5,953 bases of DNA from Actinomycetota bacterium. GTDB taxonomy: Bacteria; Actinomycetota; Thermoleophilia; RBG-16-64-13. The stretch covers positions 1 through 5,953 of the forward strand of contig PMIZ01000185.1 in the NCBI GenBank assembly GCA_003157225.1, given 5' to 3'. Positions 1 through 5,953 of this stretch are shown here, one piece after another. Within the stretch, counting starts at the first letter, position 1. Each line of letters begins with the position of its first letter. Under the pieces are notes generated by a model. That model saw only the letters and a program-made list of their open reading frames with translations, was not told the DNA's origin and made no database searches. The translations under genes were made by a program, and so were the position numbers.

Positions 1-41
1 GCCGGGGCTGTCAGATCCGCTTTCAAGGCCGCCGCGTACAT
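1..41 (-). CDS. Start of an unidentified downstream gene, cut by the left edge
   Basis: An ATG at 41-39 on the minus strand opens a frame that stays open to the window edge and encodes MYAAALKADLTAP. It lies 19 nt beyond the stop of the transporter gene and has a strong purine-rich ribosome binding site at 53-47, which is why I call it although only 13 codons are visible. Same strand and short spacing suggest it is the next gene of the operon. The opening loosely recalls the first strand of zinc-dependent alcohol dehydrogenases (MKAAVL-type), but 13 residues cannot establish a family, so I assign no function. The alternative is that the frame is a chance ORF and this stretch is the 3' untranslated end of the operon. 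Confidence 0.5.
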   Translation of the reverse strand, partial: MYAAALKADLTAP

Positions 42-46
42 CTAGA

Positions 47-53
47 CCCTTCC
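47..53 (-). promoter_or_regulatory. Ribosome binding site of the left-edge gene
   Basis: Read on the minus strand, 53-47 is GGAAGGG, followed by a 5-nt spacer to the ATG at 41-39. It is the main reason for believing that a gene starts here. The match to the Shine-Dalgarno consensus is seen directly; its function is inferred. Confidence 0.5.
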
Positions 54-60
54 GCTGGCG

Positions 61-1563
61 TCACACCTCGATCTTCACGGCCGCCCGGTCTGACTCCCGG
101 GCGGCCGCGCGAAGCTGGCCCGACTTGATGGTCAACACTGCCGCGATGCCGGCCACGGCCATCCCGCCCACAATCAGCGCCGACCATGTGAAGGTGTCGT
201 TTGCGGGGAAGAGCTGGGTCTGGACGCCATTCGAGGTGGTCACCGGCACGGCGACTTGGCGCAACGTGAGTACGTAGCCCACCGCCGCAGAGGCGATGGA
301 ACAGCCGGTCCCCGCAGCCATGTTGTAGATGGTGCTGAGCAAGATGCCCTGCTCCGGAGCCACCGCTTCGGCAGCGACGGCATAGCTCGCCGACCCCGCG
401 AGAGCAGCAGGCACCCCGGTGGCCGCCATCCATAAGAGAGTGAGCCATATCGATCCGTGCGCGAAAGCCAGACCGAAGCCGCTGAGGCCGAACATCATGC
501 CCAGTAGCATGGTCCACTTGGCGCCCAGCCTTCGCATCACCGGGGTCGCGGCGGTAGAGGCGAAGCACATGACCGTGGCGGGTACGGCGAGCGCAAGCGA
601 GACCACGAACATGCTCCTGCCAAATCCGAACCCGGAGGCAACTGGCGTTTGGAACAGATAGGGGATCGCTGCCGCGGGGACGAGGAGGCCTATCGATATG
701 GCCAACCAGACTACGCCTCCCTGCCAGGCCCCCATCCGTCTGAGAACTCGCAGATCGATAAGGGGCGCCCGGCGGCGCAATTCCCACAGCACCCACAGGA
801 CTAGCACCACGACCCCCGGAAGAAGCAGCCCCAGCAGCCTCGTGCTCCCCCATCCCCAGGAGTTGGCCTGACTCAGCGGCAGCAACAGCAGCACCGTCCA
901 GGCGACAAGCCCAACGCAGCCGACGTAGTCCACCGAAACGCCTTTGGTGCGCTTGGTTTCCTTGATGAAGACGAAGGTCAACAGCAGGTCGACCGCGCTT
1001 GCAGCGGTCAAGATCCAGAACAGGGTGCGCCAATCGCCTCCGCTCCTCCATATCAACCCACTCAAGAGGTACGCGAGCACTGCGCCCAAGCCCATCGCCA
1101 GAACGATCATGCTCATGGCCCGACGCATGGGCTCCCCTCGCCAGTTGTTTGCGATGATGCCGATCGACAGCGCCTGTATGGCCATGGACACGCCTTGGAT
1201 GACACGGCCGGCGATAAGAAGCGTGAGATCGGTGGAGAGAGCCGCCATAAGACTGCCGGCGAGAAGCAGGGCAAGAGCCACGGTGAGCATCCGCCGATTA
1301 CCGACGATCGCGCCCAAGGCCGCCGCGACTGCCCCCACGCCGGTGGCGATGACATGGAAGCCCGCCATGGTCCAGACGACCTGGTTGACCGGCCGGCCGA
1401 ATTCCACCGACAGCGAGACGATCTGCGGGAACATGCAGACGCTTGCGATGTTGGCCAGCACCGTGCCGAGCATCAACGTTGCCACAACCACCCGGCCGCT
1501 CTTGCCGAGGTCGGACGTCGAGACCGAAGCCGCAGCCAGCCGCTCCCTTTGTGGGCCGGTCAC
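61..1563 (-). CDS. MFS transporter, DHA2-like, 14 predicted membrane helices
   Basis: This 500-residue protein is very hydrophobic. I count about 14 membrane helices, roughly at 24-44, 62-84, 92-110, 113-137, 149-170, 178-200, 212-230, 243-262, 280-304, 316-335, 348-368, 371-393, 407-430 and 459-478. That number and length fit the DHA2 (drug:H+ antiporter, 14-TMS) group. The loop after helix 2 has a degenerate MFS motif A (GAIVGNRRMLTV, 84-95). Helix 4 has the motif B arginine (RVIQGVSMA, 120-128). Motif C in helix 5 is weak (GLGAVLAYLLSG, 158-169), followed by DWRTLFWI where DHA2 proteins usually have a WRW-type sequence. PLIDLRVLRR at 267-276 is typical of the central DHA2 loop. The start is GTG (1563-1561), 13 nt after the stop of GRE-B, with no good Shine-Dalgarno, so translational coupling is likely. 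Family membership says proton-linked export or exchange of a small molecule; from its neighbours I infer transport of the GRE substrate or product. A true drug exporter cannot be excluded. Confidence 0.93.
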   Translation of the reverse strand: MTGPQRERLAAASVSTSDLGKSGRVVVATLMLGTVLANIASVCMFPQIVSLSVEFGRPVNQVVWTMAGFHVIATGVGAVAAALGAIVGNRRMLTVALALLLAGSLMAALSTDLTLLIAGRVIQGVSMAIQALSIGIIANNWRGEPMRRAMSMIVLAMGLGAVLAYLLSGLIWRSGGDWRTLFWILTAASAVDLLLTFVFIKETKRTKGVSVDYVGCVGLVAWTVLLLLPLSQANSWGWGSTRLLGLLLPGVVVLVLWVLWELRRRAPLIDLRVLRRMGAWQGGVVWLAISIGLLVPAAAIPYLFQTPVASGFGFGRSMFVVSLALAVPATVMCFASTAATPVMRRLGAKWTMLLGMMFGLSGFGLAFAHGSIWLTLLWMAATGVPAALAGSASYAVAAEAVAPEQGILLSTIYNMAAGTGCSIASAAVGYVLTLRQVAVPVTTSNGVQTQLFPANDTFTWSALIVGGMAVAGIAAVLTIKSGQLRAAARESDRAAVKIEV

Positions 1564-1576
1564 GCTACTGACGACG

Positions 1577-3997
1577 CTACACCAGCTCGAGCTCGGTGCG
1601 CTTGATCACGTCGTCCTGTAGCCCCTTGTGGAGCTCGACGAAGTAGGCGCTGAAGCCCGCGATGCGGACCACCAGGTCCTTGTGGGCTTCGGGGTGCACC
1701 TGTGCATCCTTGAGCATCTCGCTGCTCGCGATGTTGAACTGAAGCTCCATGCCATCGAGGTCGAAGTAGGTCTTCACGAGCGCGATGAGCTTGTCCTTGC
1801 CCCCGCCCTCGAGCGACTTCGGATGGAACTTCATGTTGAGCAGAGTCCCGTTGCCGCTGTTGCGATGGTCGATCCGGAGAGCGGACTTCAAGGTCGCGGC
1901 GGGTCCGCAAACATCCATGCACTGGATGGGCGAGATGCCGTCGGAAAGTGGCTCGCCCGTCCTGCGGCCGTCGGGGGTTGCCCAGGTCATCCTGCCCCAG
2001 GCAACATGAGTGGCTACGGGATAGAGCCCCGCCTGCCAGTGATTGCCGCGAGGACCGACGCAGGATCTCACCTTCTCGGTGATGACCTTCGACATCCATT
2101 CGGCTATCTCGTCGGGGTAGTCGAGGTCGTTGCCGTAGTGAGGGATCTCTTTCATGATCCGTTGGCGAAGCGGCTCGTGCCCCTCCCAGTTAGCCATGAG
2201 TGCGTCGTAGAACTCACGGCCGGTGCAGAGCTTCTTGTCGAAGATCATGTACTTGATGGCCACCAGGCTGTCGGTCGCGGTGCCGATGCCGACGCCCGCG
2301 AACCCGGTGCCATTGTATGTGGCGCCGCCGTACATGACGTCCTTGCCACTCTCCATACAACCGTCCATGGTCGCGGAGACGATGGGAAGGGGCATGTTGT
2401 AGCGCGCGACGTATTCGCGAACGCTGGTGAAGCTGACGTGCCAATCGATGAAGTACTCGATCTGTCGCTTGGTGGCTTCGAGTACCTCATCGAAGCTCTT
2501 CATGTCGTAGAGGTAGCCGGTCGGAAGACCCGTCTGATGTTGGGGGGTGCCGTCGAAGTTCGGCATCGGGTTCTCGCCGTTGTTGATCGCGAGGAGAACG
2601 GCGCCGGGGATCCTCCAGAACGTCTCCTGCCCGGGACCGCCGTTCGCGGGCCAGTCGTCACCGCAGCCTCCTGGTTCCACACACCCGATCAGGCAGTAGT
2701 TGCGGGCGGATTCGAGGGAAAGCCCGCGGTCCAACAGCGCTGGGATTATCACCTTGTCGCTCTCGAAGGTCGGCACGCCGCCGCAGGCCTTGGTGCTCTC
2801 GACTGCTATGTCCCAGAGCAGGTCGGGTGTGCCCTCGTGGACCCGCAAAGACATGGGGGGATCGTGGAGAATGAGGCGGCGCGCACATTCGAGCAGCATG
2901 TAGGTAACCTCATTGGTGGCGTCGGCGCCGTCCTTCTTCACACCACCAACCGTGATGAGCTGGCCAGTGGTGTAGCCCCCCGCGGCCATGGTGGCGATCT
3001 CGGGCCAGATCTTGTTCATCTCGGCGATCTTGAGACAGAAGAGATCGAGGATCTCCTGCGCGCGCTCACGGGTGATCCTGCCGGCGGCGAGATCGGCTTC
3101 GTAGAAGCTGTTCAGGTACTGATCCACGCGACCGAAGGTGAGACCATGAAGGTTGCCATCGAGAGAGAGGGCGATCTGGTAGAGGAACAGACCCTGCACG
3201 GCCTCCTGGAAGGTGCGCGCCGGGTTCTCCATTATCCAGTCAAGCCCTTCCGCCATCTGGAGGAGCTCGGCTCTGCGGCCCTGGTCGGCGCACTCCTCAG
3301 CTTGCCGGCGGCATTCGGCTGCGTAGCGTTTCGACAACGTGATGGTGGCGTCGCAGACGACGGTCACAGCGTAGTAGAACTGCTCACGCTCGGCGCTATC
3401 GCCGTACAACCTGCCCCTCATCCCCTCGATCTTCTCGAGCGCCTCGTTCTTGATGGCTAAGAAGCCTTTGCGGATGGCCTTATCGTAGTTGGTGCAGAAG
3501 TGACCCACGGGTCCGCCGCCAGTGTGCTTGACGCCGAAGGTCACGACGCCGTTGCCGACGATGTCGCGGAACTCGGGGGGCAGGGCGTCGTCGTTCAGAC
3601 GGCTCAGATCGTTCCTCGACCAGAAGTCCTCGAACCGCATGACATAGTCCATGTCTTCTTGATCCATGTCGTAGGGGTCGAGGTCACGGCTTTGGAACAC
3701 GCCGCTCCTGATCTCATCGAAGAGCCAGCCGATCGCGTACTCGGGGTAGAGTGCCGATCCGTGATAGGTGGAGGTCAACTCGCCGACTATGACCTCGTCC
3801 TCATGCACGAGCACGGGCATTTTCTCGCAAAGGTGCTGAAGGTTTCTCGCCCTCTTCAGCATCGGCGGAATGGTCGTATTGTTCTGATAGAACTCGGTAA
3901 CGAGCTTGAACCGCTCTATGCAGACCTTCGGCTTGGTATCCCGGTACCTCTGGCGCACGCGGGCTACGCGTGGTGTGACAGGAGAGAACTGGTACAT
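1577..3997 (-). CDS. Glycyl radical enzyme (GRE-B), dehydratase/lyase/decarboxylase branch, substrate unknown
   Basis: This is a complete cytosolic radical enzyme of 806 residues from the chosen start, normal for the family. Landmarks in order: GHFCTNYDKAIRKGF (165-179), equivalent to the conserved GHxxPDYxK region; LHGLTFGRVDQYL (283-295); GGVKKDGADATNE (351-363); the thiyl site GCVEP with Cys439 and Glu441 (codon for Cys at 2683-2681); TWATPDGRRTGEPLSDG (671-687); and the C-terminal radical loop RIAGFSAYF with Gly781 (codon 1657-1655), 26 residues from the end. A Cys-x-Glu dyad is known from glycerol/propanediol and hydroxyproline dehydratases, choline and isethionate lyases and arylacetate decarboxylases. 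True pyruvate formate-lyase has adjacent cysteines, so that name should be avoided. Residues after the dyad (GGCGDDWPANGG) lack the Trp-His-Asp I recall from glycerol dehydratase. There is no N-terminal extension of the kind that targets GREs to microcompartments. The frame could open at 4006 or 4003, but the Shine-Dalgarno at 4012-4006 abuts those ATGs and is ideally placed for 3997. The activase gene ends just upstream. Confidence 0.93.
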   Translation of the reverse strand: MYQFSPVTPRVARVRQRYRDTKPKVCIERFKLVTEFYQNNTTIPPMLKRARNLQHLCEKMPVLVHEDEVIVGELTSTYHGSALYPEYAIGWLFDEIRSGVFQSRDLDPYDMDQEDMDYVMRFEDFWSRNDLSRLNDDALPPEFRDIVGNGVVTFGVKHTGGGPVGHFCTNYDKAIRKGFLAIKNEALEKIEGMRGRLYGDSAEREQFYYAVTVVCDATITLSKRYAAECRRQAEECADQGRRAELLQMAEGLDWIMENPARTFQEAVQGLFLYQIALSLDGNLHGLTFGRVDQYLNSFYEADLAAGRITRERAQEILDLFCLKIAEMNKIWPEIATMAAGGYTTGQLITVGGVKKDGADATNEVTYMLLECARRLILHDPPMSLRVHEGTPDLLWDIAVESTKACGGVPTFESDKVIIPALLDRGLSLESARNYCLIGCVEPGGCGDDWPANGGPGQETFWRIPGAVLLAINNGENPMPNFDGTPQHQTGLPTGYLYDMKSFDEVLEATKRQIEYFIDWHVSFTSVREYVARYNMPLPIVSATMDGCMESGKDVMYGGATYNGTGFAGVGIGTATDSLVAIKYMIFDKKLCTGREFYDALMANWEGHEPLRQRIMKEIPHYGNDLDYPDEIAEWMSKVITEKVRSCVGPRGNHWQAGLYPVATHVAWGRMTWATPDGRRTGEPLSDGISPIQCMDVCGPAATLKSALRIDHRNSGNGTLLNMKFHPKSLEGGGKDKLIALVKTYFDLDGMELQFNIASSEMLKDAQVHPEAHKDLVVRIAGFSAYFVELHKGLQDDVIKRTELELV

Positions 3998-4005
3998 TCG
4001 CATCA

Positions 4006-4012
4006 TCCTTCT
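4006..4012 (-). promoter_or_regulatory. Ribosome binding site that decides the GRE-B start
   Basis: Read on the minus strand, 4012-4006 is AGAAGGA. Three in-frame ATGs follow, at 4006, 4003 and 3997. The last base of the site is the A of the first ATG, which leaves no spacer for the first and only 2 nt for the second. The third has an 8-nt spacer, so 3997 is the preferred start and the protein begins MYQFSPVTP. The choice changes only three residues. Confidence 0.65.
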
Positions 4013-4021
4013 TAGAACAAC

Positions 4022-5017
4022 CTAGTGCACCTGCACGGTCAACCCGTATTCTTCCAGGATCGCCTTGAGTTCCCCGATCCTCTTGTCGGACGGAGCGGCT
4101 GCTTCAAGGATCGAGCCGTCGTGCTTGATCCGCTCCAACTTCGGAACGCCCAGTGCATGGTACGGCAGCAGCTGTACAAATGTCACCGCCTCGCCGAGAT
4201 CCGCCACAAACCTGCCGGTGGCCCGGAGATTCTCTCCGGAGTCATTGAACCTGGGAATCACGGGGATCCGAACCTGTAGCTTGCCTCCGCCGGCCGCGAT
4301 CCTGCGGGCATTCTCGAGGATGCGTTCGTTGGGTACCCCGACGACGGCCTTGTGTGTGTCGCTGTCCATGTTCTTCAGATCGAGGAGAAACAGGTCGGTA
4401 TGGGGGAGTGCCCTCTCGATGACATCCCACGGCGCGAAGCCGGTGGTGTCAAGTGCGGTGTGTATTCCCTGCCCCTCGAACGCTCTCAGCAGGGCCAGCG
4501 TGAACTCCGACTGTGAGAAAGGTTCCCCGCCCGAGATGGTGACACCGCCACCGGACTTGTCGAAGAATGGTCTGTCGCGAAGCACCCGGTCGACCACTTC
4601 GGCAAGCGTGTACTTCTTGCCCCACATGGAAAGCGCTCCTGACGGACACTGCTCGGCACACACACCGCAGTCGTCGCACTTGCTCCAGTCGACCTGGATG
4701 AGCCGCACGCCGTCGCCCGCCCCGGTCGAATCCGAGATCTCCCCGGGGCCTATCGCGCCTTTGGGACAGCACGCCAGACACGCGCCACACAATTCCGTCC
4801 CAACGCACTTCCGAAAACGCCATGAGAGTTGGATATCGAAACGCTGAGATTCGGGGCTGTGGCACCACGGACAGTGCAGCGGACAGCCCTTGAGAAATAC
4901 GGTCGTCCTGATCCCGGGACCGTCTTGGACCGAGAAGCCTTGAATATCGTAGATCGTCCCGATCAGTTCGCTGTTCACGGGCGATTCATCTGGAGAGTGG
5001 TCGGTCTCAGACGACAT
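4022..5017 (-). CDS. Glycyl radical enzyme activating enzyme (radical SAM, with two-cluster ferredoxin insert)
   Basis: The protein (331 residues) makes a 5'-deoxyadenosyl radical from S-adenosylmethionine and abstracts hydrogen from the glycine of a partner GRE. DGPGIRTTVFLKGCPLHCPWC (32-52) holds the CxxxCxxC motif, Cys45, Cys49 and Cys52, for the catalytic [4Fe-4S] cluster. A cysteine-rich insert follows: Cys71, 77, 80 and 84 (CVGTELCGACLACCP, with an extra Cys83) and Cys114, 117, 120 and 124 (CDDCGVCAEQCP). This suggests two auxiliary [4Fe-4S] clusters, as in activases of the dehydratase/lyase/decarboxylase GREs and unlike the short pyruvate formate-lyase activase. GGGVTISGGEPF (156-167) is the SAM-binding GGE region, and LLDLKNMDSDTHK (211-223) is typical of GRE activases. 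The first insert motif has five residues between its first two cysteines instead of the usual two. The ATG lies inside the end of GRE-A (11-nt overlap), with AGGA at 5027-5024, so it is translationally coupled. It probably serves GRE-A and GRE-B; which one is not shown by sequence. Confidence 0.95.
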   Translation of the reverse strand: MSSETDHSPDESPVNSELIGTIYDIQGFSVQDGPGIRTTVFLKGCPLHCPWCHSPESQRFDIQLSWRFRKCVGTELCGACLACCPKGAIGPGEISDSTGAGDGVRLIQVDWSKCDDCGVCAEQCPSGALSMWGKKYTLAEVVDRVLRDRPFFDKSGGGVTISGGEPFSQSEFTLALLRAFEGQGIHTALDTTGFAPWDVIERALPHTDLFLLDLKNMDSDTHKAVVGVPNERILENARRIAAGGGKLQVRIPVIPRFNDSGENLRATGRFVADLGEAVTFVQLLPYHALGVPKLERIKHDGSILEAAAPSDKRIGELKAILEEYGLTVQVH

Positions 5018-5953
5018 TATCGGTCCTGCTGATGATGTCGTTCTGCATCCTCTCGCTGAGCTCGACGAAGTAGGCCGAGTAGCCGGCGATGCGGACGACG
5101 AGGTTGCGGTAGGCCGCGGGTTCCCTCTGCGCGGCTCTCATGTCATCCGAGCTGACGACGTTGTACTGGACCTCCATCCCGCCCCCATCGAAATATGCCT
5201 TGGTCACGTCCCTCAGCTTCGCGTCGCCCTCCGCACCCCTGAGGGCGGTCGGGTGGATCTTGAGGTTGAGGGCGATACCGTCCAGGAAGTGGTGGTGGTC
5301 GAAGCAGAGCTCGGAGCCGAACACGCTGGTGGGACCGTGCAGGTCTCTGCCTTGCGCCGGCGAGGCCGCGTCGGCAATAGGTTCGCCGGTGCGCCGTCCG
5401 TCGGGGGTCGCCCAGGTGCGCGTGCCTTGCGCGACATGGTCGGCCGCACCGTACAGGCCCGACTTGTAGGACCTGCTCCTCTCGCTGTACATGCGGCTGC
5501 AGGCGTCGACGTAAACGTCGCAGATCCACTTCATCTGCTCATCTGCGTACGGGTCGTTGTTTCCGAAATGCGGAACCTCGCTCAGGATCTTCTGTCGTAG
5601 GGGCTCGTGGCCCACCCAGTTCGCCATGTAGGCGTCGTAGAGCTCTCGGGCGGTGCAGAGCTTCTTGTCGAAGATCATGTACTTCATGGCCACCAGGCTG
5701 TCCGTGGCGGTGCCGATGCCGACCCCGGCGAAGCCGGTGCTGTTGTACGTCGCGCCGCCCCACATGACGTCTTTGCCGCTCTCCATGCAGCCGTCGATGG
5801 TGGCCGAGGCGAGGGGGAGGGGCATGTAGTGGCGGGCGACGGTCTCGCGCACGCTCGTAAAGGACACGTGCCAGTCGATGAAATGCTCGATCTGCTTCTT
5901 GGTGGCGTCTAGCACCTCGTCGAAGCTCGTCATGTCGTAGAGGTAGCCGGTCG
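5007..5953 (-). CDS. Glycyl radical enzyme (GRE-A), C-terminal part, cut by the right edge
   Basis: The frame is open to the edge and encodes about 315 residues, roughly the last two fifths of a GRE. The Met at 5933 is internal: codons before it read TGYLYD, as at the same place in GRE-B, so the gene starts outside the window. Visible landmarks are SFTSVRETVARHYMPLP, the glycine-rich ATYNSTGFAGVGIGTATDS segment, TWATPDGRRTGEP, and the radical loop RIAGYSAYF with its glycine codon at 5084-5082, 25 residues from the C-terminus. It is a paralogue of GRE-B: over the first 100 residues from the internal Met I count 85 identities without gaps, falling markedly beyond that. The thiyl Cys and most of the substrate pocket lie outside the window, so I cannot say whether it shares GRE-B's Cys-x-Glu dyad or substrate. 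Nothing visible suggests it is inactive. As first visible gene of the operon it directly precedes and overlaps the activase. Confidence 0.93.
   Translation of the reverse strand, partial: TGYLYDMTSFDEVLDATKKQIEHFIDWHVSFTSVRETVARHYMPLPLASATIDGCMESGKDVMWGGATYNSTGFAGVGIGTATDSLVAMKYMIFDKKLCTARELYDAYMANWVGHEPLRQKILSEVPHFGNNDPYADEQMKWICDVYVDACSRMYSERSRSYKSGLYGAADHVAQGTRTWATPDGRRTGEPIADAASPAQGRDLHGPTSVFGSELCFDHHHFLDGIALNLKIHPTALRGAEGDAKLRDVTKAYFDGGGMEVQYNVVSSDDMRAAQREPAAYRNLVVRIAGYSAYFVELSERMQNDIISRTDNVV
5024..5027 (-). promoter_or_regulatory. Ribosome binding site of the activase
   Basis: Read on the minus strand, 5027-5024 is AGGA, 6 nt before the ATG at 5017-5015. It lies inside the coding sequence of GRE-A, whose stop codon is at 5009-5007. 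Ribosomes finishing GRE-A therefore end next to the activase start, which would keep the synthesis of the two proteins linked. Confidence 0.6.

Noticed and set aside
23..1051. A 342-codon minus-strand frame overlapping the transporter in another frame
   Set aside because: Its translation is rich in Arg, Gly and Pro with no coherent helices or motifs, while the overlapping frame gives a well-formed 14-helix MFS protein.
1564..1576. A promoter or terminator between GRE-B and the transporter
   Set aside because: The gap is only 13 nt, with no inverted repeat and no room for promoter elements.
944..1621. A 225-codon plus-strand frame opposite the transporter N-terminal half
   Set aside because: It is antisense to the MFS gene, has no recognisable domain, and its composition is that of an antisense shadow.
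1628..3460. A 610-codon open frame on the plus strand opposite GRE-B
   Set aside because: It lies wholly antisense to a clearly conserved glycyl radical enzyme. Its translation shows no recognisable motif, and such long antisense frames are common in GC-rich genes with strong third-position bias.
1577..3997. Naming GRE-B pyruvate formate-lyase
   Set aside because: Pyruvate formate-lyase uses two adjacent active-site cysteines. GRE-B has one Cys in a GCVEP dyad, and the activase carries a ferredoxin-like insert absent from the pyruvate formate-lyase activase.
4065..4847. A 260-codon plus-strand frame opposite the activase
   Set aside because: It is antisense to a radical SAM protein whose cysteine motifs are all in frame. 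The Ser- and Pro-rich translation looks like noise.
1577..5953. A glycyl-radical-enzyme-associated microcompartment locus
   Set aside because: No shell protein, aldehyde dehydrogenase or phosphotransacylase gene is visible, and GRE-B lacks an N-terminal targeting extension. Genes outside the window could still change this.

Overview
The window is a compact, one-directional gene cluster. Every supportable gene lies on the minus strand, so transcription runs from the right edge to the left. The genes in order are: the C-terminal part of a glycyl radical enzyme (GRE-A, cut by the right edge), a glycyl radical activating enzyme of the radical SAM family, a second full-length glycyl radical enzyme (GRE-B), a 14-helix MFS transporter, and the first 13 codons of another gene cut by the left edge. 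Junctions are an 11-nt overlap or gaps of 13 to 24 nt, as expected of an operon. There is no intergenic room for an internal promoter, no RNA gene, no mobile element and no CRISPR array.

The host must live anaerobically at least part of the time, because glycyl radical enzymes are destroyed by oxygen. The DNA is GC-rich by eye. The transporter resembles the DHA2 drug/metabolite transporters abundant in Actinobacteria. An anaerobic actinobacterium (for example Coriobacteriia) would fit, but a GC-rich member of another anaerobic phylum is not excluded; no marker gene is present.

Proposed logic: the transporter moves a small organic substrate or product, the activase installs the glycyl radical on one or both GREs, and these carry out radical elimination or decarboxylation. 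Both GREs belong to the large branch that includes the dehydratases, C-N and C-S lyases and arylacetate decarboxylases, not to true pyruvate formate-lyase: GRE-B has a single active-site Cys in a Cys-x-Glu dyad instead of adjacent cysteines. The residues after the dyad do not match the forms I remember for glycerol dehydratase or hydroxyproline dehydratase, so I leave the substrate open. The most unusual aspect is the pair of closely related but distinct GREs flanking one activase and followed by a transporter.
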